From Apodospora peruviana (Eukaryota; Ascomycota; Sordariomycetes; Sordariales; Lasiosphaeriaceae), in NCBI GenBank assembly GCA_033439685.1, contig JAUEDM010000006.1, forward strand, positions 3,038,001 through 3,102,000: DNA of 64,000 bases. Reading direction: 5' to 3'. The translations under genes and the position numbers were made by a program. Under the pieces are notes generated by a model. The model saw nothing but the letters and a program-made list of their open reading frames with translations, made no database searches and was not told where the DNA came from. This document shows positions 35,259-47,498 of this stretch, in pieces (within the stretch, counting starts at the first letter, position 1; every line of letters begins with the position of its first letter).

Positions 35259-36330
35259 TCAATACCTTCCCTTCGGAAACCCATCAACCAAGTCATCCCC
35301 TTTCCACAAGTCTACTTCATACTCCGTCTCAAGATCACCACCATTCACACCACTAGAAGTAGTAGTAGTAGTAGTAGCCCATCTCGCGCCGTACCTCATC
35401 CTAATCCCCTTCTTGTTCATAACATCCGCCAACTCTTTTCCGCTACTCGTACTGTGTCCACCATCAATACCATCATTTGACAGCCGTCCTGAGCAATCGT
35501 GCCACAGACAAAAAACTCTAGTGATGGCGCACAAACACTTTCCTGCGGTAAAAGGCCACCACGGCAACAGCGAGCAGCTGTCCGGCCATGATACCAAACA
35601 GCACACCGATCGCCCGGTCCCACTTGACCTGAACAGAGGTGGTGACTCGTTGCCAGCTTGCTGTAGCTTATGTTGTAGGGTGTCTGTGAAGCCGTTTGCT
35701 AGATAGTCGGAGCAACGAAAAGCCCTTCCAGTCAACATGTGACGCCCATACCGCGGTCTGGCCCCGTAACTGATCCAAGCCAATGACGTTCTGAAAGTCC
35801 AATATGCGGTAGAGGACGTGCATCCACTCTGGGTTGGAGTCATCCTAAGACACCGTTGTCACGTCTATTCTAGTCAGTCACCATATTTGTATGTAAACAA
35901 TGTGTGAGTAAAACCTTACTAGGAGCCGTGAAGTTTGTTTCCCCATCATAGAGCTGACCTCAAGAAATTCGTCTCGCATGACAGCGCGACGAGGAATGAA
36001 CGACTTTATCCTGCGCCAGCAGCTCAGATCTCTACCACCCCAGTTGCTTTGACGCCAGTCCGTGATCATGACAGAAAACTCAACACCGGCTACCTCGTTC
36101 GTGTCAAAGGTCAGTCCGAACAGAGCCACACTAAAACGTCCGAGGATATTATCCCGACTGACCTCTCACAACCAACCCCTGATGCAAGCAAACCGTTAGA
36201 GCTACAGTACTACTGCTTCAGCGTAAGGTAGTTATTAACATGAAAAGGAGAAGTGAAGTTCGATCAACAACACTGGCACAGCCTCACATTGAAGTTGAAC
36301 TTGAGCAATGGTGATTCTTGACAGCTGGGA
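35259..36330 (-). pseudogene. Broken gene for a fungal membrane protein, multiple frameshifts
   Basis: Protein-like segments follow one another on the minus strand but switch frame. After VALFGLTFDTNEVAG and MRDEFLEVSSMMGKQ a clean 75-nt intron (35919-35845, GTAAGG to CTTAG) joins to DDSNPEWMHVLYRILDFQ. Then come LRGQTAVWASHVDWKGF (frame A), LANGFTDTLQHKLQQAGNE (frame B, about 35700-35650), VKWDRAIGVLFGIMAGQLLA (frame A, a transmembrane helix), a TAG at 35518-35520, and finally SGKELADVMNKKGIRMRYGA and EYEVDLWKGDDLVDGFPKG (frame B). At least three frame switches plus a stop are needed, and another frame switch lies near 36130. A Thr run is encoded by an AGT/ACT trinucleotide repeat at 35358-35377. 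I do not know the family. Undetected tiny introns could explain one switch but not all. Confidence 0.65.
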
Positions 36331-36723
36331 ATATCTATGTTTGGTATTCCCTCCTGAAGAAGTCTCATCTTCCGCCTGCCGTTGTCCGGACATATCCCCG
36401 GATCGGCAATGCCCACACCACATTCTGTATCTAACATCTTTAATCCTCAACCGCCTTACATTACCTAGGTATCTAGCAATATCACGATATCCATCATGGT
36501 GGATAACGGAAAAGATGAGAGTTTCTCATCACTAAAGCAGACTGACCAAAAAGTAAGAGCGACATAAACGGTCCAACGAAATATCCACAGTTAAGTAGGT
36601 ACTTGCTGAGCTGAGTTGATATACATAGTAACAATTCCCAAAAGTGAGAGCAGGAACTCTCGAGTAATCTCTTCCACGAGTCGACTTTGACTCACTCAGT
36701 TTTGAATGAGATCCATCTCATAT

Positions 36724-38433
36724 CTATGCCTCCGGAGTCGGAGATGCCTCAGGAGCAGATGCCTCCGGGGTCGAAGAAGGGTTAAGAACAGAAGCAATAG
36801 CGCTATCCAGCATCTTCAACCCCGCCACAATCAACTTCTCAGTGATATTCAACGCCGGCACGAACCTCAACGTATTCGTCCCCGCGGTAATCACCAACAA
36901 GCCCTTCTCCAGACAAGCATTGACAATGTCCGTCGGGTCCCTTGTCAACTGCAACCCCAAAATCAAGCCCCGGCCACGAATCTCCGTGATGAGCTCAGGA
37001 TATTTCTCCCTCAGCTGCGCCAACCCTCTGGCAAGAACCGCCCCCATCGCCACGACATTGGTCTGCAGTTCCGGCTCCGTCAATCGGTGGACGACATAGG
37101 TCGCAAGCCTGCAAGCCAACGGGTTACCCCCAAACGTAGTCCCGTGATCTCCAACCTTGATCTTCTCTGCCACATTGGCATTCACAATCGTCGCGCCGAT
37201 GGGAATCCCGTTCCCCAGCGCCTTGGCAGTCGTCAGGATATCAGGATGCGCCTCCTTCGGCAGCCGGCCGTGCGCCCAGAACGAGCCCGTCCGCGACAGC
37301 CCGCACTGGATTTCGTCGTAGTGCAGCAGAGCCCCAACCTCGCGGCACCGTTTCGCCAGCTTGATCAGAAACTCGTCCGTCGCAACCTGCACGCCGCCTT
37401 CCCCTTGGATTGGCTCCACGATGACGCTGCACGTCTTCTCCGTCACCAATTCATCAATCCCGGCAACGTCGTTGTACGTGCCCACCCGAAATCCGGGAAC
37501 CATGGGCGCGAACGGCGCCTGATACTTGGGGTTCGGCGTCGCCGACAGGGCGCCCATCGTCCTGCCGTGGAACGCGCCCGTGAAAGACACGATCTCGTGT
37601 TTTTCTCCCGAAGGGTCAAGCACCTTGCCCACTTTCCTCGCAAACTTGATGCCCGCCTCGTTCGCTTCGGACCCAGAGTTGCAAACAAAAACAGCCGCGG
37701 CGTCGTGCATCCCCCCAGACTCGCGCGTTTTTTCAACCAGGAGCTTAGAAAGCGTGCCGGTCCACGGGTTATAGTAGAGGTTGGATGCGTGGATAAGTGT
37801 GCTGCCCTATTATTCCTCACACATCAAACAGCATTAGGAAAACCTATTCTCCATTCCCATATGACTTGGGGAAGGTAGAAGTGTAGTGTGTGTATTGCTT
37901 ACCTGATACCTCAAAATCCTCGAAAACTCCTTATCGCAATGGCCCAGCGAATTTACCGCAATGCCAGCCGTAAAGTCGAGGTATCTCTGGCCCTCGACGT
38001 CCCAAAGCCAACTCATGTGGCCATGGACAAACACCGGCGGCGGCCGCGAGTACGTGGCTACCATATAAGGCGCGTACTCGCTCACCACCGCCGCGCTGAC
38101 CGCCGGGACGTTTCGTGGCCACGCCGGAAGTTGGACCCCAAAATGCTTTAGTTTTGTTTCCATTGCTCTTCTGTAAGCGTTTTGGGTGGTGACCCTTAAC
38201 CTCGGCGGGTTCGATGTTGCGGCGGCGGTATCGGTGACTTGTTGGGAATCATGGTTGTCGCTGCGGACCGGTTCTTCACCCAAATTCGTTGATTCGGTTG
38301 TCGCGGTGGTGGTGGTGGCGGCTTCTTGGGAATAGAATAGTCGGGAAGAAACGGTGGCCGTACGGGATGGGATCGCGGCGACGACGGCGAGCCCTCCCGC
38401 TCGCCGAGTCACTGGGTGGAAAGCAAGCATCAT
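36724..38433 (-). CDS. ARG8: Acetylornithine aminotransferase, mitochondrial
   Basis: Two exons, 38433-37903 and 37806-36724, with a 96-nt intron (GTAAGC to AATAG), phase 0; 537 aa. It transaminates N-acetylglutamate semialdehyde to N-acetylornithine with glutamate, in the mitochondrial part of arginine synthesis. Class-III aminotransferase features: GTYNDVAGIDELV, the GAFHGRTMGALSAT loop, HYDEIQCGLSRTG with the PLP Asp, and TTAKALGNGIPIG with the PLP lysine at residue 372. The N-terminal about 95 residues are Arg/Ser/Thr-rich and weakly conserved, consistent with a mitochondrial presequence. The family normally has about 430 residues after the presequence, as here. The C-terminus has a short Ala/Pro/Glu-rich repeat (PEASAPEASPTPEA). 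Orthologous ornithine aminotransferase is less likely given the HYDEIQCG context and length. Confidence 0.93.
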
Positions 38434-39869
38434 TTCGGAGGTTGGGACAACGACGACGACGGGACTCGGGATGGGTGGCAGTTAGCGGTTTCGTCGTTTA
38501 CGCGCCTGAGGAAAGACAGATCCCAATGGATGGATTTCAATTGAGTTTCTGGCAAAACCAACGTCTCCATCAACTTCAATTGACTCTTCTATGACGAAGG
38601 GGAAGAAGTGGGTTTTGGGTGGGAAACAAGGGGTGACTCCATTCCATAACCGAATGCACCCCTGCAACAGGATTTTTACCAGCACGCACCCCGAAAAATA
38701 AAAAAATGGGCCGAACGATCTCGGCGGGCGGAAGTTCTTGACCCCGCGCCATTCGCAATCGGGAAAGATGAGTCCGCGGTCATGAGGCGATGTCTTATCG
38801 ATAAGAAGCCCCCTGTCGATTATCATCTATCAAGGTTCTCTCTCTCTTGGTCAACAACTGAACTCACAACTGAGTACCAACCCGGAGGTATGTTGATTGG
38901 TCAACGACGTGAAATAGGCTTGTTAGATGCAAATATTTGTTTGACTCTTATCCTTACTCATTTCCTAACAGGTTTGAACATGGGCAATAAAGAGAGGTCA
39001 AGAGAAAAGATTATCAGGTTCGTTAAAAGAAAAGAGAAGGCCTTCAAAGACATACAAGAATAAGACGTAATATAAATAATATTACTAGAATAACCAATAA
39101 ATACTAAGCAATTAAATGCAAGACTCGCGCCCGCTCATCGTCATCAAAATATAGAGTATAATCTTCATAACTTCAAACAACCCTGATTTTGTTCTCCGGC
39201 CGACTGGTATCTGTTTTTTCTCTTCTCTGCTTCTTTCATTTCATCATGCCCGTACCCGTAAATGAGATAGTTGCCATTCCGGCGACGGTATTCCACCCAA
39301 TGTAGTATCCCAAACCCAAGCCGATATATCCCTTTCCCTGCTTCCCAAAACACCAAGAATTGGACTTATCAGGGATATGTTCAGTCGAGATCAACTCTCC
39401 GTCCCAATCGAGCCCAGCCATACCACTATATGTAAGAAGTGAGAATAATCGCGATATAATGCTATTGTTGCCCCTGTCAACAGCCGACAAGGAAATTAAC
39501 AAGACCAACTCTTTCCATCATACGTAGTATGAAAACACTTGCTATCGACCCTCGCAGAGAATGGCCAGAGACTCGTTACCGTCCTTGACGGAAAATGTAG
39601 CCAAAAGACTTGAGGGACAAGCAATATGGGTTCTGCGATACCACAATGTTGTATATGCCTTGGGCAAGGGGAAGAAAAAAGCATCTGGCCGCGCCACAAA
39701 CGTAACTCCCCTTGTGGCACCGATAGAATGTCAAAAAGAATAATAGGACGTCATCAGTCGTAAGACATGCAGCCAAGAAATGCCACGGCTTGATAGCCAA
39801 GAGGAAGACAGGTGTCAATCAGTTTGTCCAGCACACGGACACCTGCAACCAGGCCTACGCATGCCAACA
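38434..39869. other. Intergenic, no supported gene
   Basis: Promoter side of ARG8 and 3' flank of the zinc-cluster pseudogene. The minus-strand frames around 39165-39740 contain Gly-rich, protein-like fragments but no domain and no consistent splicing. Confidence 0.5.
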
Positions 39870-42800
39870 TCATGACATGTGGCCCTGGTTCACCCCCGCC
39901 ATTCCGCCTTCGAAGAGATTCAATACATCCCCGGGAAGAATCTCAAGCCACGGAGGCATCATCTCGTTGGGTAATCCGAGAGTGTCAAAGTTGATCTCCT
40001 GGCTGTCGAACGTGATGTCTTGGATCGTATTGAGACCAAGATACGAGTAGGATCCCGACACCAAACCGCTCTGTGCAAAGTCGGCCTGATAACTGCCCTG
40101 CCTGCCGTGACCACTGCCATTGTGAACACCGTTGCTATAATTATGGCCATGCTGTTGGTAGTGTGAAGGATGACCCGTGCCTGACTCTGTGAATGAGCTG
40201 GAGGGCGAACCGCCATGACCGACGGATGTCTCGTAGCCTGATGAATGAGAGGATGGGGTGTACGATGCGTGTTGTGGAATGCCGGAAAAGACATGCACCT
40301 TGGAGTCGCTCATTGGACTGTTGGCATCCATGTCATCCGGAGCTACTGTTTCGTACTTGAGGTGGGATTTACCGGGAACTCCAGATGTGGATGAACCCTG
40401 TGGCCGACTGGTCTTGGATGGATGCGCCTGGTAACGGACAGCAGAGACGTTCGGCTGTGGATATGCCGGAGGGAACATGGATGGCGTTTCCGGAAGGCTT
40501 TGTCGGATGGGATCGTAGATCATGTTTCCGGGAGGCGTGGCGGCCGATACCGGGACAGAAGACGGCACGGGAGGCAGGGAGGGAGCTGCAGATGATCCAG
40601 GCGGGTTATTCTGGTACAGCAAGGTCAGGCTGGAGTTGGGCGAGTTGGTTGTTCCCGTCAGTGACCAGGCAATAGGTGGCACGTTTGGCGACGCAGGGTG
40701 ATCGAACCGAGGCAAGCGGCTAAATGAAGCACGCCGCTGGAACTTGGCACTCTCGAACTCCTCGTTTGTAAATGTCTCACAGTCCCATATGCCTTTGGAT
40801 TTCTGGTCGAGGGCAGTGAGAATATACCCAACGCCTCCCCAGTATTGCTGCAACTGCTGCAGAGATTTGTAGCACCGCTGGTAATTTTGGGTAGCGGCAG
40901 ATGCCAAGAGTGAGTGTTTTGCCGACCTCGTGTCGTTTGTTGAGATTGGTTTGGCGCTAGGCGTTCTTTGCAGCTCACTCTTGGAGTCCGGAGCCGGCGA
41001 TGATTCCCGGGAGGGAGCCGTGGAGGCGTTGGCAACGGACTCCATCAAAAAGGCACATGCAGCGATGTACATGGGCTGGGATGTGAACGGATTGCCAATA
41101 AAGCTCTTTGGGTCGATCAACTCAGCAAAAGCCAAGATATCGGCAATCGTCTTGGCGCTGGACATGGACAACTCGCGACTATTTGGCAGCAGCCGAGTAG
41201 GGCGACTGCCAAATGGCGTGAGTAGCGTCGGCTGGTGGAGGACGATGATCAAAGCATGGAACCAGAAATGAAGGAGAATAAAAGTGGTGCCTTGGCCAGT
41301 TTTCACGTAGTGTTTGAAGTTGGGGGCGCTGAAGTGAAGTCGCTGGTCTTGCTTTTGATATATCTTGGTCAGGTCACTTTCCATTTGAGACAACCTGGCC
41401 ATCTTCTCCTCCGTGAGGTCATTCGCGTTCCGTATGTTGTTCAGAACGTCGGATACGCGGCCGTACAAATGGATGATCTGGGTAAAAGCCGGAAAGGGAG
41501 CAGGCCATCCTGAGACTGGATCCAGGGTCGGCTGGGGGAGAGCCAACTCGAAGTCGTCATCTCTAAAGGTTACCGGCCGGCCCGTGCCCGAGGAGATGAC
41601 CCGGTCAAGAACGAAGACCGCCCAGAATGTGTCGGTCCGCTCCTGTTCAACCTCTTCTTGCTCTTCTCGACTGATCTGGTCATCATCGTTCTGCTTGTTA
41701 TCCGACTCGTCCGCGGCGTCGCTGCTTTTCCGGCTCCAGGACCGCGTGTACCAGGGGTCGCGCTCTCCTTGGTACTTGATGCCTACCATCTTCTGAAGCC
41801 CAAGGTCGACGGCCATTCTGATTGCAAGTCCCAGGTACATCCACAAAGCGCTGTCTTGATTCGCACCAAACCCTTCATATGCCATTAGGAGGCATGCTTG
41901 AACGGCAGCGACGGAGGGACACGGGAAGGTGTCAACGGTGGCAGCCTTTGCCCGCTGAGCAAAGACATGTCCGTACTCCGACCTCGTGGCTATGCCGTCG
42001 TTCTCGCTGGTGAAGATGGGCAGGTCCGAGAATCGTGCAGCAAGAGCACACATGGAGTCGACCAAAATGGGCTCAACCCGTTTTTTCCCTGACCATCCGA
42101 AGGAACCTCTGTTCTCGCAAAAAGGGATAGTTGCACCCGAGGTGGAGAAAGAAGGTCTTGATGAGGGTGATGATCAAAGGATGTACGGGGGCTGAGTCGT
42201 TTACATCGTATACCGGCATGTCCTCCAGGCTTTCGAAGACTGTCTCGGTGTGGGGCAGATGATTATGCGCAATGCCGTGGCCGAACAACGACGCCGGCGA
42301 GGTAGCAGAGAACGATCCTCCTCTGCTCTTGCGCCTGTCGCGGTGGACAGACACAACCATCCGTTTGTAACCCGGAACAATGGCGGTGGGGCCGAAATAC
42401 CGAAAGTAGGGCATCCGGTGGCTTTCGGTGTGGTGTTGTACGGGCGAGCGATTGTTCGAACTCCGGCCATCTTCAGAATACGAGGCGGTCTGCACAAAGG
42501 CCGACCGTCTCACCGTCTTGCTCGAGCTCTGCGACTTGCTATCATGATCCCAATCATTGCTTTGGCGACGCGGCCGTCCAGATGCGTCCGAGAGACTTGG
42601 GTTGGATTCACGCGAGTCACGCCTCAGCGGCCCATCTTGGTTGGCGAAGCTGCCGACTTTGGGTCCAGTCTTGCTTTTCCAGTGCCGGCGCTCGTCTTCC
42701 TCTTCCTCCTCCACCACCATAAACTCGTCCTCTTGCTCGTTTCCGAGGTCGATCGCGTCTCTGCGGTCGCTTCTTGGTGCGGCAGATTCGTCCCCATCCT

Positions 42801-43220
42801 CCCTCTTCACATTCCTCTCCCTTTGGTTTTCGACGATATCGGTATATCCGAGACAGGTATGTCCATTTTTGGTGCAGGTCGAGCAGACCGGCTTCTCACC
42901 AGCACATCGGGTTTTGCGCTTGCGACACGTCAAGCATCTAGAACTTGTTTAGAAGCACATCTCACCACAGGCGCACCGCAGACTCGCGTGCATGGGTCCC
43001 CTTGCTCCACCGGTGTTGTCAAGACCGCCACAGACCAGATATCACAACAACATGCCGGGATAGGGGATTGAAGCTGACGACGACGCCCGTGAGCCAACGA
43101 AGAAACGGATTGGACCTACGCTGCATTGATCCTCCGTCTTTTGGACGGGGGCTGTCCTTGATTGTTGACAAAGCGAATTTGCTTCGGGGGCGGTATCGTT
43201 CCGTTCATCAGAGTGGGCAT
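39870..43220 (-). pseudogene. Zn2Cys6 transcription factor gene interrupted by a one-base frameshift
   Basis: Exon 1 is 43220-43120 (start MPTLMNGTIPPPKQ, 101 nt). A 182-nt intron (GTAGGT to TTCTAG) follows, and exon 2 starts at 42937. The splice gives CLTCRKRKTRCAG and CSTCTKNGHTC, a complete C-x2-C-x6-C-x6-C-x2-C-x6-C zinc cluster. The frame then stays open for about 285 codons, up to LRMVREK at 42090, where an A6 run (T6 on plus, 42081-42086) shifts the frame into a TGA. One A fewer would leave a single frame to 39870, 1055 codons in total. The downstream part reads as an ordinary fungal-specific TF domain (MYLGLAIRMAVDLGLQK; VFVLDRVISSGTGRPVTF) with a long Ser/Pro/His-rich tail. So either a recent null allele or a homopolymer sequencing error; apart from this base the gene looks intact. 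Target genes unknown. Confidence 0.85.
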
Positions 43221-46200
43221 TGTGATCGATCTTTCATAGCAAAACCATGCTGGCTTGCCGTAGACTTATGGGGTGTTGTTCTGTCGAAGCCTGAATCGGG
43301 GGGAGCTCGATCGCGGGGTAGGTGGACAAGCTCGATGGGCCTAGCACCTCGCACCAACACCAGCAACACGGCAGCCGGGCAGCGGTCGGCGGGTCGGCGA
43401 GATGGTGGCTGGCCGGAGGCCAAGTGGAGGCAGTCCCGGCGCGGTCGGTGGGGAAGCAGAGCAGCTTCGAAATGGCCTCGAATCTGGCACGAACAGGAAA
43501 GGGCGATCAATGCAACATGGTCATAATGTAGATGACAGGCCGAAGAACTTGGAGCAAGACATTTTTCCAGACCAATTTAGGAAAGAAGGTGTAGATAAGG
43601 TCAGACGAGCCAAGCGAAAGCTCTGGAGCTGGTGCGGGCCTCGTGGTTTTGCGACGACCGAAAGTCCAGCTTAAACTGAGCTGCGGACTTGGGGCAGAGA
43701 CGGCCGAGTAGCCGGGTGTTTGCTTGGTAGGGTTTTTGTGCCTGTACCTGAGCAACCGCGGCTGGCTGCTTGGACGTATCGAGTACCTCGCTGGGTGAGC
43801 GGGAAGATTAAAAGGGACTACTGGCAAAATAGGTGGCAGATTGGAGAAAATCGTTATGAAGGCGCAACGATCTGCAGTGTTGTTCGGGTGTGAGGTAGGA
43901 GAGAGTGAAGAGAGATGAATAAGGGGGAAAAGGAATTTGAAGGGACGGGGGATGGAAGGGCCGCAAGGGCAGAGCAGCAAAAATGGGGGAGAGCAGACAT
44001 GTGCCGGAGGCGTCGTCTGAGCAAGCTGGGCCACGATGCTTGACGATTTCACGATGAGACCCCTCGTCGTTGAATGTGGGTGGGCGAGCGAATGGCAGCG
44101 AGATGGAGGTTCTGGAGAGCTCATACTCGGTAATAATAATAATCGTGAAATCGGAACATGGGGGGACGCTTGGGAATTGGGGATGGGGGCCTAGACCCCG
44201 CTGCCCACTGCCCGTTGCCAGCAGAAGCTGCGAGTCTTGCCCTCTCTCTTGCCGGTCAGCAAAGGCTCGCTCTTGCTTCATATCGATATGGATATGCCCA
44301 AGGAAGGTCACTTTTACCCCCTCTTTCTTTCCTTCCCCTTTCCTTCTCCCTTTACTCGGTTCCATGTATCAGAACGCTGCTCGCGGCTGTATCTGTGGAA
44401 TATCAGGGAACTCACTCCATCGTAAGGTTGGCCAGAGCTGCCAGTGATACCTACCAGGTATTGTTGAGCAACCTTCGGCTACAGCGGTAACATTCGTTGT
44501 CCAGAGCTTTCCATGTGAAACATATCATGTACACCTAGCTCCGATATCTCAAAGTATCGGTTGACCTCAAGAAGCTCGGGCAACTGAGGTTGTGTACCTA
44601 CACTGCACATACTAGCTTGGTGGACGCGGAAAGCTTTCAAACAAAACAACAATTTTGGTCAACTTTATTATCCACAAGACTTTCGGTCAAGGTCGTTATG
44701 ATGAGATGGGCTGATCTGATGAGACAGACTCCTTTCCGAGGCAGTCCCATCGCGTTTGGCGGCCGGGCAGTGATCTCGGCTGGGGTTGGAGGAAAGCTCT
44801 TCAGTTCCCGACAGAGCACCCGACTCCAACCTTCTCCAACACTCAAAACCCTTCAAGTTCCCTTCCCTCCAATTCGTTCCCACTTCCCCGTCAGCCCACC
44901 ACCACCCAGATGGTGTTTCTCATCTTCCCGTCCGACTTCCGTATTCGAATCTTCTTCTCAATTTCCATTGGGGGAATGGGGATGCAGCTCGGACAAGCCC
45001 ACATACCTTACATACTACCTGCTGCGCGCAGTCCAGCTCAGCGCCTCCGCTCGCTACGGCTCCAACGCTTCGAATTTATAATAGCCCTGGTATCGTCTGG
45101 GGTCGCTGCACAGGATGATGGGTTGCGACTCTCCAACACTGGACTGGCCACTCAAGCCTCTCTGTTTTGCTCTTTCGCTGCCTTCCCGGGCCTAGCGCCA
45201 TGCCCGGCACGGATCTGAATATGCCGGCCCAACCCCAGGTTTCCAATGGGTATTGATGTTGCGTGCGTGTGCGCGCGAGCGACTCGTGGGCGAGAAAGGG
45301 CCGACCTTCCATTCTTCTCCTCACTGATAACCCAAGGTTTATAGTATGGGATGGTCGAAGTGGGCTGTTCCGCTGGGTGCTGGTACTGGCTTATACGCCA
45401 AGACCCTATGCATCTCTGACGCCATGTCAGTTGCATGGCCGCCGGCCATCCTGATGTTCACTTTGAACCAAGGGACGCGTCTTATCTCGTCGGCCAATTT
45501 ATTCGCCCTCTCCCCCGCTCCTAGTCCTCGAGGATATCGTGAACGCGTTGGCTTCCCCACGACCATATCTCGTTTGGGACTGATAAGGCCCCTGGGAGTG
45601 GAAGACGGTATAAACGTGGGGCCCAAAAATATCCATCTCAGTGCGCCGGCCGTCGAGGGTCCAGCCTTGCCCCTAGTCCTCCGCAATCCTTTCCCCAGAC
45701 GCAACCCCGGGTGGATCCCGCCAGTCCCGACACATTGCATGCCCACACATCTGTACCGTACGGAATACGTACAGTACAAGGCCAGTCACAGTCACGAATA
45801 CAACCCTACCGAAAACCGGTAGACATTGTGCCGACTTGCGCGCCTGACTGAGTGACTAGGTAACTGACTGAGGCCAGCGTTCAGCTCGTACACCTTCCGG
45901 TTCTGAAGACAAGTATTCCTCAGCAAGCATGTCAACGATTAGCGGTCACGATGAGTCAACACGATCGCGACACAGTGATATGGGAGAAGTGAGTCCAAGG
46001 TATGACAGCTAGCGAGACTCTCGCCTAGCTAGGGTCAAGATCAAAATCGAGGAGAGTCCAGTCGTGGCCTTTTGTTGCCAGGCACCACAAGAAACATCGG
46101 CTTTAACTGCCTAACCTTGCTAATGTCTCGTGCAGTGTTTCTGTGCTTCCCACACCGAGAAGAAAGTGGCAGATATAGGCTAATACGGAGACAGAGACGA

Positions 46201-47498
46201 AGACAAACCGTTGCGACCACCCCCACACACTTACTTGGCCACAGCCATACATGTCCTTGGCCGAATGTACCGTTCGGTGCCAAACGATACACCCGCGCAG
46301 TAAATCTGCTGTGGCGCCAGCAGAATCCGGGCCGTCAAGCCTCAATTAGGGGAAACGGTTGAGGACTTCCCCAGCCGTCGAGTGGCACCCATCCATGCAT
46401 CCATCCCAAGGTGAAGACGTACCTGTATGCACGGACGACATAGCGAGCGACCGATAGGAAGGCACCGGTACCGTTCACGAGGAAAACCATCATCCATCAT
46501 TGCCCGGCCGGCCCAGCCACGTGGGGATGCCGGAAGGGAGGCGGAGATGATCCTGTTTGACCTCAAATCCGATCTCTAACTGTCACAGTCGAAACATAAC
46601 CGCATTTTGCCACGAAAGGGATCCCCCCAAGAACGAGACTAGTTTATGATCAGGTGGTGGTGGGTATATATCAAGGTATATATCAAGAACCAAGAAAAAA
46701 AGGTATTATACAACAAACTATCTTACTTATCCCGGATTATTTTCATTCCTTCCTTACCATCCTACCAAAAGTTTGATGTACCCACCCACGATACCCCATA
46801 CGCATACCAGGCCGGCGGCCAGCCATATCCCCATGGATTATCACACGCGGGAACAAACACGAACTCTTGGGACGTGTGTATGAGGCGTCGTGTGACGACG
46901 AGCGGAAGCTTTCCCGTTTCGTCTGTCCGCCATGGCGCCCCGCCGCCCCATCAACCACCTGAAGCTCGAACAGCCGGCCGCTCGCTCGCCTAGAGATTCG
47001 GTTTCCTGCCTTGCTGCCATGGTCGTCGTGGTGGCTCGCTGGCTATAACTGATTCAAGGCGCGGGCTTGTCGTTAATAATGCTTCCATTATCCAAACGTA
47101 GCCCAAACGAGGCCCCCTTCAACAACACCCGGAGAGACTGAGCAAAAACTCCCACCTAAGTCTGCTTTCAGGACCGTTTTTTTTTCTCCGCCTTCCCTTC
47201 CCACCTCCTGTTCTCTCATCGTCCCATCGTATCTCCTGAGTAGGTAGGTGGCTATCTTCCCAGCCGCGGGGTCCTGCTGTTGGCTTCGGTTCAGTATTTG
47301 GACCAGTATACACCCGCAACCCACGTGTAATTATGTATATTCTGCCGGGTATTCGTTTGTATTGCTGGCTGGTGCTGTGCCGAGCAATTATGTTTCCCCT
47401 TCAGGATGCTCACAACAAAGAAGTAGACCACCTCAAAGATAGATAAATCGATAATTTGTTTGGAAACGACCAAGATCTTTTTATCCTTGGTTCACCTT
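43221..47498. other. 4.3-kb region between two minus-strand regulators, no supported gene
   Basis: Contains the long upstream region of the frameshifted regulator and the 3' flank of the next one. A minus-strand frame of 205 codons (43507-44124) is Pro/Ser-rich without domain features and lies where a long 5' UTR would be. Otherwise there are only short, overlapping frames. Confidence 0.5.

Noticed and set aside
36706..37878. Plus-strand open frame of 390 codons over ARG8
   Set aside because: Antisense shadow; it ends and begins with the real gene.
39165..39743. Possible lectin-like fragment on the minus strand (YDGKSW, then a Gly-rich stretch)
   Set aside because: The fragments are in different frames, show no repeat pattern of fungal lectins, and no splice sites join them.
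43507..44124. Minus-strand 205-codon open frame upstream of the frameshifted regulator
   Set aside because: Pro/Ser-rich, lacks motifs, and lies in the probable long 5' UTR.
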